Positions 28,385 through 38,443 of a stretch of DNA of 64,000 bases are shown here, in pieces. The DNA is from Mycobacterium heckeshornense. Its GTDB lineage: Bacteria; Actinomycetota; Actinomycetes; Mycobacteriales; Mycobacteriaceae. The notes under the pieces were generated by a model that was not told the origin of the DNA, made no database searches, and saw nothing but the letters and a program-made list of their open reading frames with translations. Location of the stretch: contig NZ_AP024237.1 in NCBI RefSeq assembly GCF_016592155.1, positions 3,906,001 through 3,970,000 on the forward strand, read 5' to 3'. Within the stretch, counting starts at the first letter, position 1; the number at the start of each line of letters is the position of its first letter. The translations under genes and the position numbers were made by a program.

Positions 28385-29115
28385 CCCGCTCCCGGCAAGA
28401 CCGCTCGCTGTCGTTCGGCTCGGAGGCGGCCGCCTACGAGCGGGGCCGCCCCTCATATCCGCCTGAGGCGATCGACTGGCTACTGCCGACCGGGGCTCAC
28501 GATGTGCTCGACTTGGGTGCCGGCACCGGCAAGCTGACGACCCGGCTCGTCGAACGCGGGCTCGACGTTGTGGCCGTCGACCCGATCCCCGAGATGCTCG
28601 ACGTGCTGCGCAAATCGCTGCCGGACACGCCCGCGCTGTTGGGCACCGCCGAAGAAATACCGTTGCCGGACAACAGTGTTGATGCCGTTCTCGTCGCACA
28701 GGCCTGGCATTGGTTCGAGGCGGCCCGCGCGATCCCCGAGGTGATCCGGGTGCTGCGGCCGGGGGGCCGGCTGGGTCTGGTGTGGAACACCCGCGACGAG
28801 CGGTTGGGCTGGGTGCGCGAACTCGGCCAGATCATCGGCAGTGACGCCGACCCGGTCAGCGAGCGCGTCATGCTGCCCCGCCCGTTCACCGACTTGGAAC
28901 GTCACCGCGTCGAGTGGACGAATTACCTTACACCGCAAGCACTTATCGACTTGGTGGCATCGCGCAGCTATTGCATCACCTCGCCGGCCGATGTGCGCAC
29001 CAAGACGCTGGATCGGGTGCGTGAGCTGCTGGCCACCCACCCGGCGCTGGCCAACAACAACGGCCTTGCGCTGCCGTACATCACGGTCTGTGTTCGGGCC
29101 ACGCTGTCAACTTAG
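28381..29115 (+). CDS. Class I SAM-dependent methyltransferase (Rv3342-like)
   Basis: 244 residues, Methyltransf_11 type. Motif [12 protein letters not shown] (about residues 41-51), acidic motif [13 protein letters not shown], and motif IV region [18 protein letters not shown] are intact. Substrate unknown; the family includes small-molecule and trans-aconitate-type methyltransferases. The GTG start overlaps the metA stop, so it is translationally coupled to methionine synthesis, whose product SAM it consumes, and it lies under the same riboswitch. Confidence 0.88.
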   Translation: MTRSRQDRSLSFGSEAAAYERGRPSYPPEAIDWLLPTGAHDVLDLGAGTGKLTTRLVERGLDVVAVDPIPEMLDVLRKSLPDTPALLGTAEEIPLPDNSVDAVLVAQAWHWFEAARAIPEVIRVLRPGGRLGLVWNTRDERLGWVRELGQIIGSDADPVSERVMLPRPFTDLERHRVEWTNYLTPQALIDLVASRSYCITSPADVRTKTLDRVRELLATHPALANNNGLALPYITVCVRATLST

Positions 29116-29910
29116 TGGTCTTCGTCGTCGTCGTCCCGGTCGCGGAGCAGTTTCTCGCCGATGGTGGAACAGGTTGATGCGGGGCTGGCCACGATCCAGG
29201 TGAGGGGGAGGAATCCATTCGGTGCCACCGTCTTTGCGTTTGCGGGTTTGCCAGCCGCCGGGTTTGACGATGCGGTGGTTGGTGCCGCAGGCCAATGTCA
29301 AGTCGTTGACGTCGGTGGAGCGGCATTTGGCGTAATCGGTGACGTGGTGAACCGTCGACGGCTTCCTGGCTGGGCGTGCCGTCCACACACGGTGGCTCGT
29401 CGGTGCCGTTGCACATACCCGGCGCGGCCCTGGTCGGGCCGAAACCGCGACCCCAGGCCGGCCAGCTTCGACTCGGCGCGCTCGGCGGTGGGCGCATCCA
29501 CCCAACTCGGTAGCCGATGATAAAAACGGCGGATCACCGCCACGCCGCCAGCGCCGATCTTGCCCTTACGCTGGGCAGCAGCGGTGGCCGCGAGCACCCG
29601 CTGCAGCGGCTCACCGGTTAATCCGGTGAGCGGCCCCAAATCCCGGGCTTCCCCGATGCGGCGGCCCGCCTCAGCGCGAGTGACCAACAGCCACTCGGCC
29701 AACGCATGCGCGAACTTACCGCCCAGCTCCTCGGCAGTGGCCTCGCGCCCGATACGATTGGTCACCTCATGCTCGATCGCCGGCAAACGACGGCGCACCC
29801 GCTCACAGCGCTCCGACACCTCAAACCGCTCCGTGGTGCTCAATCGCATCAACCGACAACTCCATGCAGCGCCGCAGCACCGCCTCGAGCTCATCGAATG
29901 TCGCGGCTAT
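29112..29910 (-). pseudogene. 13E12 repeat family protein (DUF222-HNH), degenerate
   Basis: The frame fragments in order are TFDELEAVLRRCMELSVDAI (then a stop at HHGAV), SERCERVRRRLPAIEHEVTN onward through the DUF222 helices to [10 protein letters not shown], then in another frame the HNH core [17 protein letters not shown] with [13 protein letters not shown], and finally GEKLLRDRD to the stop at 29112. At least three frameshifts and an internal deletion of the roughly 450-residue family protein are needed to explain this. 13E12 copies are repeated in mycobacterial genomes and serve as phage attachment sites (phiRv1). Confidence 0.8.
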
Positions 29911-30023
29911 CTCCTGGCGGCTGCGCAGAACCACAACCCGGATGCTAACGACACGCACCGACAAGGATCCTCGCCAAGATGCCGATGGAGCGGAAGTGGC
30001 GCAAGGGACTTCGCGATGAGCGG

Positions 30024-31463
30024 TCAGAAGGTCAATCCAGAGAACATGACCCGGCCCGGATCATATTTCTGCCTTACGGCCGTCATTCGGGCCAGATTCG
30101 CGCCGAAATACCGCGACGCCGGCTGGTTCGCCTCCAGGTAGTTGACGTAGCCTCCGACCGAATACGGTTGGACCGCTTGATGTGCCGTGTCAAGCCAGCG
30201 GGTGGCCGCCGGTACGTCGGATGTCTCGACGTACCACTGCACCAGCGCGGATTGCCGACGCCAGGGAAAGGCCGAGGACGCCGGTGCCACCTCGCTGAGA
30301 GCACCGTCGAGGGCATGCATGATCGCCAGCATGCGGCCCGCGTTGCGGGGAAACGCCTCGACCGCCGCGGCGATCCCCTGGGCAGCGGCCGGGGTGATCA
30401 CCGGAAAAACATCCGAGCCACCGACATACCCGAGTGGGGACGGGTTGAGGTTCCCGACAGCCAGATATCTCACCACATCCAGGTAATTGAACGTGTGTGT
30501 CTCTGTCCCGGTCGGTTGCAGGCCCACGGCTTTGACGACGGCGTTCGCCACGCTGCCGCCCGATCCGGCCGGGCAGGTTGCGAGAATCCGGCAGTGCGTC
30601 CCCAGTCCGTCGACGGTGGCGTCAGCCAGGGCCCAGCTGCCTCGATCGGCCGATCGCAGCCAATTCTGCCAACCGACAAGGACCTGTGCGAACGCCTGCG
30701 GCGGGAAATTGAGGTTCACCACATCAAGGTCCTTGGTGGGAAACGTGGCAAAGGTTAGCGAGGTCGTCACCCCGAAGTTGCCACCGCCGCCACCGCGCAA
30801 CGCCCAGAACAGGTCGGGGTTCTCCGCGGCAGAAGCGGTGACAGCCCGGCCACCCGGCAGCACCACCGACGCCGACATCAGTTGGTCACACATCAGCCCC
30901 GCGTGCCGGGAATTGGCACCCAATCCACCGCCCAGGGCATGGCCCGCGGCACCGACCGACGGGCAGGTACCCGTCGGGACGCCCCGACCGGCCCCGGCCA
31001 GCGCCTGGTGTAGCGCGTACAAATCGGTGGCGGGCGTTACCGTGACGTATCCGGTTGCAGGGTCGAAATTGATTCCTCCTGGCAGTTGACGCAGGTCCAG
31101 CACCATGGTGCCGGTGGCGGTTGACGCCCCGACATAGGAGTGCCCACCACTGCGCGGCGCGACCTTGAGGTTGTGGGCGGCAGCGAACGCCATCGCCTTC
31201 TGCACGTCGGCCGGCGAACTGGGAATCACGATCGCCGCCGGTGTTAAGCCGTTGTAGTTGGTGTTGAAAACCTGTTTGGCCGTGGCGAATTGGGCACCGT
31301 CATTCGGCAGCACCACATGCCCGCCAAGGGCGGCCGAAAGGCCTTCCCAGCCGGAGGGGTTGGGAGCCGCGGTAGCCCGAACCGAGCCGAAAACCACGCC
31401 AGCGGCCAACGCTCCGGCGGCGCCCCGCAAAAAGGCCTGCCGGGAGATTTCACCAGCCAACAC
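30024..31463 (-). CDS. Exported FAD-linked oxidoreductase (BBE/FAD_binding_4)
   Basis: 479 residues. N-terminal signal MLAGEISRQAFLRGAAGALA resembles a Tat signal, though the second arginine of the twin pair is Gln here, so Sec export is also possible. FAD domain: PRSGGHSYVGAS (His for covalent flavin), GTCPSVGAAGHALGGGLG, and ALRGGGGGNFGV; C-terminal berberine-bridge domain ends RYFGANLARMTAVRQKYDP. Substrate unknown, possibly a sugar or phenolic alcohol. At this place H37Rv has small frames Rv3351c-Rv3353c, which look like broken pieces of such a gene; here it is whole. Confidence 0.88.
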   Translation of the reverse strand: MLAGEISRQAFLRGAAGALAAGVVFGSVRATAAPNPSGWEGLSAALGGHVVLPNDGAQFATAKQVFNTNYNGLTPAAIVIPSSPADVQKAMAFAAAHNLKVAPRSGGHSYVGASTATGTMVLDLRQLPGGINFDPATGYVTVTPATDLYALHQALAGAGRGVPTGTCPSVGAAGHALGGGLGANSRHAGLMCDQLMSASVVLPGGRAVTASAAENPDLFWALRGGGGGNFGVTTSLTFATFPTKDLDVVNLNFPPQAFAQVLVGWQNWLRSADRGSWALADATVDGLGTHCRILATCPAGSGGSVANAVVKAVGLQPTGTETHTFNYLDVVRYLAVGNLNPSPLGYVGGSDVFPVITPAAAQGIAAAVEAFPRNAGRMLAIMHALDGALSEVAPASSAFPWRRQSALVQWYVETSDVPAATRWLDTAHQAVQPYSVGGYVNYLEANQPASRYFGANLARMTAVRQKYDPGRVMFSGLTF

Positions 31464-31634
31464 TGGGCTCCCACGGTGCTGTCATCTGCGCATTGTCTGC
31501 CAAAGGGCGCCGAAAACCATGCTGCCCCAGCGACGTGTCGCATGAACTGTGCGCAAACCTTTACCCCGCCGTGTCGCAGACGTGACGGCGATACAGCACT
31601 GTTGCTGTGCAGAGTCGAAGGTGAGGAGCAGCAG
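31464..31634. promoter_or_regulatory. Divergent intergenic region
   Basis: 171 bp serving the oxidoreductase (minus) and the DUF732 gene (plus). A GAGGAG ribosome site at 31623-31628 belongs to the latter. No palindromic operator or convincing -10 pair was seen. Confidence 0.3.
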
Positions 31635-32003
31635 ATGCGGCGGGCGCGAATTGTGCCGGTGTGTGTGATCCCCGTCATTGCGGCGGCCGCCTGGGCAGCA
31701 CCCGCCCAGGCGAATTCCGTTGACGAGCAATTTCTCTCGGCGTTGAGCAACTCCGGGGTCAACTACGGCGATCCCGCAGGCGCCGTCGCACTGGGCCAGT
31801 CCGTCTGCCCGATGCTGGCCCAGCCGGGCGGAACGTTTGCCTCGGCCGCGTCGAGCATCACCGGCCAAAACGGTATGTCACCGGCCATGGCGCAGATGTT
31901 CACCAGCATCGCGATATCGATGTATTGTCCGTCGATGATGGCGTCAATCGCCAACGGCAACCTGCCGAACCTTCCGCAATTGCCTGGTGTGCCAGGTATC
32001 TAA
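31635..32003 (+). CDS. DUF732 secreted protein (Rv3354-like)
   Basis: 122 residues: signal peptide VPVCVIPVIAAAAWAAPAQA, then the DUF732 domain with its paired cysteines (SVCPMLAQPG and SMYCPSMMASI) and SVDEQFLSALSNSGV at its start. These small mycobacterial exported proteins are of unknown function. The open frame extends upstream to 31290 but ATG 31635 has the ribosome site GAGGAG and begins the signal peptide. It overlaps the convergent DUF3017 gene by 4 bp. Confidence 0.88.
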   Translation: MRRARIVPVCVIPVIAAAAWAAPAQANSVDEQFLSALSNSGVNYGDPAGAVALGQSVCPMLAQPGGTFASAASSITGQNGMSPAMAQMFTSIAISMYCPSMMASIANGNLPNLPQLPGVPGI

Positions 32004-32293
32004 CGGGTTCCCAGCGGGTCGATCGTCGCGGCGATGTAACACATCGAAGCACTGACCGCCGCCAGTGCGAAGAAGTCAATTCCCTTGCTGCGCACTGCTA
32101 GTAGTCCCGCGCGCGCGTCGGGCAAGAGCAGCCGGAAAATTGCGGCCACGCCGACGCCGATGCCGATCAGCAATGCGCCGCGTCGCCAGAAGTTCAAGCC
32201 CGCCAGGGTAAACGCCGCAATAAAGATCAGCACCACCACCAGGATGGGCCACTGTGCGGCCACGATCCTTCGGGTGTGGTCACGCACGGTCAC
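32000..32293 (-). CDS. DUF3017 membrane protein (Rv3355c-like)
   Basis: 97 residues with three predicted membrane helices ([51 protein letters not shown]) and the DUF3017 motif around [14 protein letters not shown] between the second and third. Function unknown. GTG start overlaps the folD stop (GTGA at 32290-32293), so it is translated with folD, an arrangement conserved in actinobacteria. Confidence 0.87.
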   Translation of the reverse strand: MTVRDHTRRIVAAQWPILVVVLIFIAAFTLAGLNFWRRGALLIGIGVGVAAIFRLLLPDARAGLLAVRSKGIDFFALAAVSASMCYIAATIDPLGTR

Positions 32294-33138
32294 GCCGCTG
32301 CCTCCGCCAATTCGACGACGTTGGTCAACAAGAACGCCCGGGTCAACGGGCCGACGCCGCCGGGATTGGGTGACACATGACCGGCCACCTCCCAGACATC
32401 CGGATGCACGTCACCGATTAGCCCGGCCTCAGTGCGGCTGACCCCGACGTCGACGACCGCGGCACCCGGACGGACCATGTCGGCCGTCACCAGATGGGGC
32501 ACACCGACGGCCGCGACGATGATGTCAGCCTGTCGCGTTAGTGCAGCTAGGTCGCGAGTTGCCGTGTGACACAAGGTAACTGTGGCGTTTTCGGTGCGAC
32601 GGGTGAGCAGCAGGCCCAACGGGCGACCGACCGTCACGCCCCGCCCGATGACGACCACGTGGGCGCCTGCGATCGGCACGTCGTAGCGACGCAGCAGGTG
32701 CACGATGCCGCGCGCAGTGCACGGCAGCGGCGCCGGGGTGCCGAGCACCAGCCGCCCCAGGTTCGTCGGATGCAGACCATCGACGTCCTTCGCCGGGTCG
32801 ACGCGCTCCAATGCCGCGTTCTCGTCGAGGTGCTTTGGCAGCGGCAACTGCACGATGTAACCGGTGCAGTCGGGGTTGGCGTTCAGTTCGTCGATGGTCT
32901 CGTCGAGCTTGGCCTGGCTGATGTCGGCTGGCAGGTCGCGGCGGATCGACGTAATACCCACCTTGGTGGAATCGGAGTGCTTGCCCCGGACATAGGCGTG
33001 TGACCCGGGATCGTCGCCGACAAGGATGGTGCCCAATCCCGGGGTGCGGCCGGCTGCGGTCAATGCCGCCACCCGCTGTTTGAGGTCGACGAAGATTTCG
33101 TCGCGCGTGGTCTTGCCGTCCAGCCTGATCGCACCCAC
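32290..33138 (-). CDS. folD: Methylenetetrahydrofolate dehydrogenase/cyclohydrolase FolD
   Basis: Bifunctional enzyme interconverting 5,10-methylene-THF, methenyl-THF and 10-formyl-THF. 282 residues from GTG 33138 ([10 protein letters not shown]); the longer frame to 33225 overlaps the next gene's start and is not used. Signatures: [20 protein letters not shown] (catalytic Lys region), [37 protein letters not shown] (NADP site) and [14 protein letters not shown]. The relBE-type toxin-antitoxin pair (Rv3357-3358) that follows folD in H37Rv is not present here. Confidence 0.95.
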   Translation of the reverse strand: MGAIRLDGKTTRDEIFVDLKQRVAALTAAGRTPGLGTILVGDDPGSHAYVRGKHSDSTKVGITSIRRDLPADISQAKLDETIDELNANPDCTGYIVQLPLPKHLDENAALERVDPAKDVDGLHPTNLGRLVLGTPAPLPCTARGIVHLLRRYDVPIAGAHVVVIGRGVTVGRPLGLLLTRRTENATVTLCHTATRDLAALTRQADIIVAAVGVPHLVTADMVRPGAAVVDVGVSRTEAGLIGDVHPDVWEVAGHVSPNPGGVGPLTRAFLLTNVVELAEAAA

Positions 33139-33173
33139 GCTGACAGTCTGGCATGCGCCATTAGGCTCCTCAT

Positions 33174-34370
33174 ATGACCGCAGCCCCGGACGTGTTCGCC
33201 CCGGCCCAGCTCGGACCGCTGACACTGCGCAACCGGATCATCAAGGCCGCGACGTTCGAAGCCCGCACACCTGAGGCGCTGGTCACCGACGACCTGATCG
33301 AATACCACCGGCTGCCGGCCGCCGGAGGAGTCGCGATGACGACCGTCGCCTATTGTGCGGTCTCTCCCGGCGGCCGCACCGGCGGCAACCAGATCTGGAT
33401 GCGCCCGGAGGCCGTGCCCGGGCTGCGCCGGCTCACCGAGGCCGTGCACGCCGAGGGCGCGGCGGTGAGCGCGCAGATCGGCCACGCCGGCCCGGTGGCC
33501 GACGCGCGCTCCAACAAGGCCCCGGCGCTGGCGCCGGTGCGGGTCTTCAACCCGATCGCGATGCGCTTTGCCCGCAAGGCCACTCGCGAAGACATCGACG
33601 ACGTCATCGCCGCGCACGCCCACGCCGCCCGGCTGGCGGTCGAGGCGGGTTTCGACGCGGTCGAGATTCACTTGGGACACAACTACTTAGCGAGTTCGTT
33701 CCTGAGCCCGCTGATCAACCGGCGCGACGACGAGTTCGGCGGGTCGTTGGAGAACCGGGCCAAGCTCGCACGAGGCATCGTGATGGCGGTCCGCCATGCT
33801 GTGGATCGGCAGATCGCGGTGACCGCCAAGCTCAACATGGCCGACGGGGTGCGCGGCGGCATCGCGGTGGAGGAGGCGCTGATTACCGCCAAGTGGCTGC
33901 AAGACGACGGCGGGCTGGACGCGCTCGAGCTGACCGCCGGCAGTTCACTGGTCAACCCGATGTATCTGTTTCGCGGCGACGCCCCGGTCGAGGAATTCGC
34001 CGCAGCGTTCAAGCCGCCGCTGCGCTGGGGCATCCGCATGACCGGGAACAGGTTCCTGCGCGAATATCCCTACCGCGACGCCTACCTGTTGCGCGACGCC
34101 CGGCTGTTTCGCGCCGAGCTGTCGATGCCGCTGATCCTGCTCGGCGGGATCACCAACCGGGAGACGATGGATCTGGCCATGGCGGAGGGATTCGACTTCG
34201 TCGCGATGGCGCGGGCGCTACTGGCGCAGCCCGACCTGGTCAACCGGATCCGCGAAGACGGTTCGGCGCATTCGGAGTGCATCCACTGCAACCGGTGCAT
34301 GCCGACGATCTACCGCCGCACCCGCTGCGTGGTGACTGGCGCCCCCGACCTGCCGGTGCGGCCGCATTGA
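33174..34370 (+). CDS. Old yellow enzyme-family NADH:flavin oxidoreductase (Rv3359-like)
   Basis: 398 residues, FMN TIM barrel of the OYE/2,4-dienoyl-CoA reductase group. FMN and active-site segments: [68 protein letters not shown] and [10 protein letters not shown]. The C-terminus retains four cysteines as CIHCNRC plus C ([15 protein letters not shown]), the pattern of the 4Fe-4S site of dienoyl-CoA reductases, but the NAD(P)H domain is missing, so electrons must come from a partner. Substrate unknown. Confidence 0.9.
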   Translation: MTAAPDVFAPAQLGPLTLRNRIIKAATFEARTPEALVTDDLIEYHRLPAAGGVAMTTVAYCAVSPGGRTGGNQIWMRPEAVPGLRRLTEAVHAEGAAVSAQIGHAGPVADARSNKAPALAPVRVFNPIAMRFARKATREDIDDVIAAHAHAARLAVEAGFDAVEIHLGHNYLASSFLSPLINRRDDEFGGSLENRAKLARGIVMAVRHAVDRQIAVTAKLNMADGVRGGIAVEEALITAKWLQDDGGLDALELTAGSSLVNPMYLFRGDAPVEEFAAAFKPPLRWGIRMTGNRFLREYPYRDAYLLRDARLFRAELSMPLILLGGITNRETMDLAMAEGFDFVAMARALLAQPDLVNRIREDGSAHSECIHCNRCMPTIYRRTRCVVTGAPDLPVRPH

Positions 34371-34437
34371 CGCGCCGGCCCAATGGGCCGCTTCGGCGCA
34401 TCCAAACCGGCCCCGGCACAACAGATACAGTGAGCCG

Positions 34438-37089
34438 GTGAATCAACCGGCTACAGTTGGTGCGATGGGTCAAGCAGCGCCGCCCGTGCTTACCGTTCGA
34501 TACGACGGGTCACAGCGCACGTTCGCGCCCGGCCATGATGTGGTCGTCGGGCGCGACCTGCGCGCGGACATGCGCATTACCCACCCGTTGATCTCGCGTG
34601 CACATCTGCTGTTGCGCTACGACCAGGGCAGGTGGCTGGCGATCGACAACGGCTCACTGAACGGGACTTTCGTCAACGGCCGCCGGGTTCCGGTGGTCGA
34701 CATCCACGACGGCCAGAGCATCAACATCGGCAACCCCGACGGGCCGCGACTGACCTTCGAGGTGGGCCGGCACCAGGGCCTGGCCGGGCGGCCGCCCCAA
34801 ACCGCGTCGATGCGCGCCGTGCAGCCGTCCGCGGCCCCGCCGCGGCTCGCGCCTCCCCCGCCCGGCCGACAGCCCGGCGGGTCGTGGCCACCGCAGTCCG
34901 CGCCGCTGCGGGCGCACCCCGGCGCACCTACGCCTCCGCCGCCGCGCCCGCCGATGTATCCGCCCGGCGGGCAGCGTCCACCCGCGTATCCCGGCAGCGG
35001 TGGGCAGCCACCCGCCTATGCGGGCAGTTCACCGCAACCGGCCCCGGCTGCGGCCGCACCAAAGACCCAGATGGCCCCGGCCGCCACCAAGCCGCCGGAA
35101 GTGTCGAACCTGGCGACCAAGATGATCCAGGCGTTGCGGCCCGGCGCCGCAACGCCGGAGAAGCCGGCCGGGTCCCTGACAATCGGTCGCGCCACCGACA
35201 ACGACATCGTCATCCAGGACGTCCTGGCATCGCGCCATCACGCGTTTTTGGTGCCGTCGCCACTGGGCACCGAAATCCGCGACGCCCGCAGCATCAACGG
35301 CACATTCGTCAACGGGGTCCGGGTGGGCTCCGCGGTATTGAACGAGGGCGACGTGGTCACGATCGGCAACGTCGACCTGGTCTTCAGCGACGGCACCCTG
35401 ATCCGCCGGACCGAGGCCGCGACCCGCACCGGCGGCCTGGAGGTCAGTAGCGTCCACTTCAGGGTCGACGGCAAGGAACTGATCGACGACATCTCGTTTA
35501 CCGCGCGCCCGGGCACGCTCACGGCGATCATCGGTGGATCCGGGGCGGGCAAGACCACCCTGTCGCGGCTGATCGCCGGGTATACCCGGCCCAGCCAAGG
35601 CGCGATCACCTTCGAAGGCCACGACATCCACCGCGAATACGCGACCATGCGCAGCCGAATCGGGATGGTTCCGCAAGACGACGTCGTGCACCGCCAGCTC
35701 ACCGTCAACCAGGCGCTGGGCTACGCCGCGGAACTGCGGCTACCGCCCGACACCAGTAAAGAGGAACGCGCTCAGGTCGTCGCCCAGGTGCTCGAGGAGC
35801 TCGACCTGACCAAGCAAGCTGACACCCGGGTGGACCGGCTGTCGGGGGGCCAGCGCAAACGCGCGTCGGTGGCGCTGGAGCTGCTCACCCAGCCGTCGCT
35901 GCTGCTGCTCGACGAGCCCACCTCCGGTCTGGACCCGGCGCTGGACCGTCAAGTCATGCTGATGTTGCGCCAGCTTGCCGACGCCGGCCGCGTCGTGCTG
36001 GTGGTGACGCACTCGGTGTCCTACCTCGACGTGTGCGACCAGATTCTGCTGGTGGCCCCGGGCGGCAAGACGGCGTTCTGCGGCCCTCCCGACCAGGTCG
36101 AGTCGGCGTTCGGCACCCGGAACTGGGCCGAAATCTTCGCCAAGGTGGGCGCCGACCCCGACGAGGCCAACCGGCGCTTCCTGGAGCGAGCCAAGCAACG
36201 GCATGAGCAGCCGGTGCGGGTCGCGGCAGAGCCCGGGGATCTGGGCGAACCGGTGCACACCGACAGATGGCGCCAACTTTCGACGGTTGCGCGGCGCCAG
36301 GTTCGCCTCGTCATCTCCGACCGTGGATACACGGTGTTCCTGGCGGTATTGCCGTTCCTCATGGGCGCGCTGTCGCTGACCGTGAAAGGCCCCAAACCGG
36401 GACTTGGCTTTGCCGACCCCACCGGCCCCGCACCTACTCAGCCCCAGTACATCATGGTGCTGCTCAACATCGGGGCCGTCTTTATGGGCACCGCCTTGAC
36501 CATCCGCGACCTGATCGGTGAACGCCCCATCTTCCGGCGAGAACAGGCGGTGGGCCTGTCCACCACGGCCTACCTGCTGGCCAAGGTTCTCGTGTTCTCG
36601 GTTTTCGCGACCATCCAGGCAGCGATCGCGACCCTCATCGTTCGACTCGGCAAGGGCGCGCCCACCGCGCATCCGCCCTTCTTCGACAGCGCGACGCTGT
36701 CGCTCTTCCTCACCGTCGCCGCGACCTGTGTCGCGTCGGCGATGTTGGGCCTGCTGCTGTCTGCTCTTGCGCAGTCCAACGAGCAGATCATGCCACTGCT
36801 GGTGGTGTCGATCATGTCGCAACTGGTGCTCTGCGGCGGGATGGGCATTCCGGTGACCGGCCGGTTCGGTCTCAACCAGCTGTCGTTTGTGACGCCCGCG
36901 CGTTGGGGCTTCGCCGCTGGAGCGTCGTCAATCGATTTCCCGCACCTGGTCAAAGTTCCGCAGGTGCCAACCGACGACAGGTGGTGGCAACACTCCAAGC
37001 ACATCTACGTGTTCGACATGGCCATGCTCGCGGTGCTGTCGGTGCTCTACGCCGGCTACGTCCGGTGGCACATCCGGATCAAGCGCTAA
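34438..37089 (+). CDS. FHA-domain ABC transporter (Rv1747-like)
   Basis: 883 residues in one chain: FHA domain 1 (about 20-105, VVVGRDLRADMRI and SRAHLLLRY), Pro/Ala-rich linker (110-225), FHA domain 2 (about 240-320, SRHHAFLV and RSINGTFVNG), ABC ATPase (about 340-560: Walker A GGSGAGKTTLS, signature LSGGQRKRAS, Walker B LLLLDEPTSGLDP), then an ABC-2 permease with six membrane helices. In M. tuberculosis Rv1747 is phosphorylated by PknF at linker threonines, which bind the FHA domains, and it affects export of a cell-wall glycolipid and growth in the host. Here no pkn gene is adjacent. GTG start at 34438; an ATG nine codons on is possible. Confidence 0.9.
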   Translation: MNQPATVGAMGQAAPPVLTVRYDGSQRTFAPGHDVVVGRDLRADMRITHPLISRAHLLLRYDQGRWLAIDNGSLNGTFVNGRRVPVVDIHDGQSINIGNPDGPRLTFEVGRHQGLAGRPPQTASMRAVQPSAAPPRLAPPPPGRQPGGSWPPQSAPLRAHPGAPTPPPPRPPMYPPGGQRPPAYPGSGGQPPAYAGSSPQPAPAAAAPKTQMAPAATKPPEVSNLATKMIQALRPGAATPEKPAGSLTIGRATDNDIVIQDVLASRHHAFLVPSPLGTEIRDARSINGTFVNGVRVGSAVLNEGDVVTIGNVDLVFSDGTLIRRTEAATRTGGLEVSSVHFRVDGKELIDDISFTARPGTLTAIIGGSGAGKTTLSRLIAGYTRPSQGAITFEGHDIHREYATMRSRIGMVPQDDVVHRQLTVNQALGYAAELRLPPDTSKEERAQVVAQVLEELDLTKQADTRVDRLSGGQRKRASVALELLTQPSLLLLDEPTSGLDPALDRQVMLMLRQLADAGRVVLVVTHSVSYLDVCDQILLVAPGGKTAFCGPPDQVESAFGTRNWAEIFAKVGADPDEANRRFLERAKQRHEQPVRVAAEPGDLGEPVHTDRWRQLSTVARRQVRLVISDRGYTVFLAVLPFLMGALSLTVKGPKPGLGFADPTGPAPTQPQYIMVLLNIGAVFMGTALTIRDLIGERPIFRREQAVGLSTTAYLLAKVLVFSVFATIQAAIATLIVRLGKGAPTAHPPFFDSATLSLFLTVAATCVASAMLGLLLSALAQSNEQIMPLLVVSIMSQLVLCGGMGIPVTGRFGLNQLSFVTPARWGFAAGASSIDFPHLVKVPQVPTDDRWWQHSKHIYVFDMAMLAVLSVLYAGYVRWHIRIKR

Positions 37090-37092
37090 GAC

Positions 37093-37665
37093 TCAAGCGC
37101 TGAGACTGTCCAGCGCGTACTCGCTCACCGCAATGAGCGCGTCGGTCGCCGAGCGGCGGTCGCGGGCATCGATGTTGATCACCGGGATGTGGTCGGGCAG
37201 TGTCAGCGCTTTGCGCACTTCGTCAACCGGATACCTTGGCGCCCCGTCGAATTCGTTGACCGCGATCAGGAACGGTAGCCGGCGGTGCTCGAAAAAGTCG
37301 ACGGCGGCGAAGCTGTCCTCAAGACGCCGGCAGTCGACGAGGATGACGGCGCCGATCGCGCCGCGCACCAAATCGTCCCACATGAACCAGAACCGGCGTT
37401 GGCCCGGCGTGCCGAACAGGTAGAGCACCAGATCCTCATCCAGCGTGATCCGTCCGAAGTCCATCGCCACCGTGGTGGTGCGCTTGGCCGGCGTGGCCTC
37501 CAGCATGTCGACGCCGGCGGACGTGTCGGTGACCATCGCCTCGGTGCGCAGCGGCATGATCTCCGACACCGCGCCCACAAACGTCGTCTTGCCGACCCCG
37601 AAGCCGCCCGCGATGACGATCTTCGTCGAGGCGGCGTTGCGCCTCTCAGAGTGCTCGTAGGCCAC
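37093..37665 (-). CDS. Conservon small GTPase (MglA-like, Rv3362c)
   Basis: 190 residues, last gene of a four-gene conservon. P-loop GGFGVGKTTFVG (about residues 19-30), a switch-type TTTVAMDFGRI with LYLFGTPGQRRFWF (G3), and the NKxD-like specificity motif replaced by VNEFDGA. Proteins of this group act with roadblock and DUF742 partners below a membrane histidine kinase. It overlaps the DUF742 gene by 20 bp, meaning strong coupling. It is convergent with the ABC transporter, 3 bp from its stop. Confidence 0.9.
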   Translation of the reverse strand: MAYEHSERRNAASTKIVIAGGFGVGKTTFVGAVSEIMPLRTEAMVTDTSAGVDMLEATPAKRTTTVAMDFGRITLDEDLVLYLFGTPGQRRFWFMWDDLVRGAIGAVILVDCRRLEDSFAAVDFFEHRRLPFLIAVNEFDGAPRYPVDEVRKALTLPDHIPVINIDARDRRSATDALIAVSEYALDSLSA

Positions 37666-38020
37666 GCAGCGTCCTTCCTATCAATTCACGGCGTTCGTCT
37701 TGAGTGGAGTGGTCATTCAGCGTCGGCTGCACCCGAAGGTAGCCGGAGGTCACCAGATCGCCGACCAGGACCCGCGCGACGCCCAACGGCACATCCAGGC
37801 GCGCCGAGATTTCCGCGACCGAGGGGCTTTTGGTGCAAAGCTGGATGATTTTGCCCCGCATATCGTGTGGTGGCCATTGGTGAAACAGGGCCGATCGCAG
37901 CGTCTGCACCGGCGCTTCCAGCGGCAACTCGACGCTGGGGCTGGTCCGTCCAGCGGTCAGCGTGTAGGGGCGGACCAGACTCGCCTCATGCGCGCGGGGC
38001 GGCGGCTCGCGGCTGTCCAT
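37646..38020 (-). CDS. Conservon DUF742 protein (Rv3363c)
   Basis: 124 residues. The DUF742 domain is recognisable from VRPYTLTAGRT at the N-terminus and the winged-helix-like SVAEISARLDVPLGVARVLV followed by GDLVTSGYLRVQ. Probable adaptor between the roadblock protein and the GTPase; possible nucleic-acid binding is unproven. The gene starts 6 bp after the roadblock stop and ends inside the GTPase gene. Confidence 0.9.
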   Translation of the reverse strand: MDSREPPPRAHEASLVRPYTLTAGRTSPSVELPLEAPVQTLRSALFHQWPPHDMRGKIIQLCTKSPSVAEISARLDVPLGVARVLVGDLVTSGYLRVQPTLNDHSTQDERRELIGRTLRGLRAL

Positions 38021-38026
38021 CGCGGC

Positions 38027-38443
38027 TCACGAGGATAACGATGCCCGTCGGGACGACTGCACCACGCCGCCCACCCGTTCCACCAGGATGGCCATCTCGT
38101 AACCGATCTGACCGATGTCGCACGAGGTTGCGGCCAGCGCTGCCAGATGCGAGCCGTCACCGACCCGCATCAGCAGCAGGTAACCGTGTTGCATCTCGAC
38201 CACCGACTGCAGCACTTGACCGCCCTCGAACAACTGGGCGGCGCCAGTCGCGAGGCTGGCTAATCCCGAGGCCACCGCGGCCAGCTGATCGGCACGCTCC
38301 CGCGGCAGATGTTCGCTGGCGGCCATCAGCAGACCGTCGACGGACACCAGCACCGCATGCGACACCCCGGGGACCTCACGGGCGAAGTTCGACAGCAACC
38401 AACCCAACGAATTGTCGGAGGACGGGCCAGAAGAAAACGTCAT
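38027..38443 (-). CDS. Conservon roadblock/LC7 protein (Rv3364c)
   Basis: 138 residues, roadblock/LC7 fold: [40 protein letters not shown], and the terminal helix. Roadblock proteins regulate the nucleotide cycle of MglA-like GTPases. H37Rv Rv3364c is reported to be released into macrophages and to bind cathepsin G, which could apply here too. Its start overlaps the stop of the kinase C-terminal frame (ATGA at 38440-38443). Confidence 0.9.
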   Translation of the reverse strand: MTFSSGPSSDNSLGWLLSNFAREVPGVSHAVLVSVDGLLMAASEHLPRERADQLAAVASGLASLATGAAQLFEGGQVLQSVVEMQHGYLLLMRVGDGSHLAALAATSCDIGQIGYEMAILVERVGGVVQSSRRASLSS

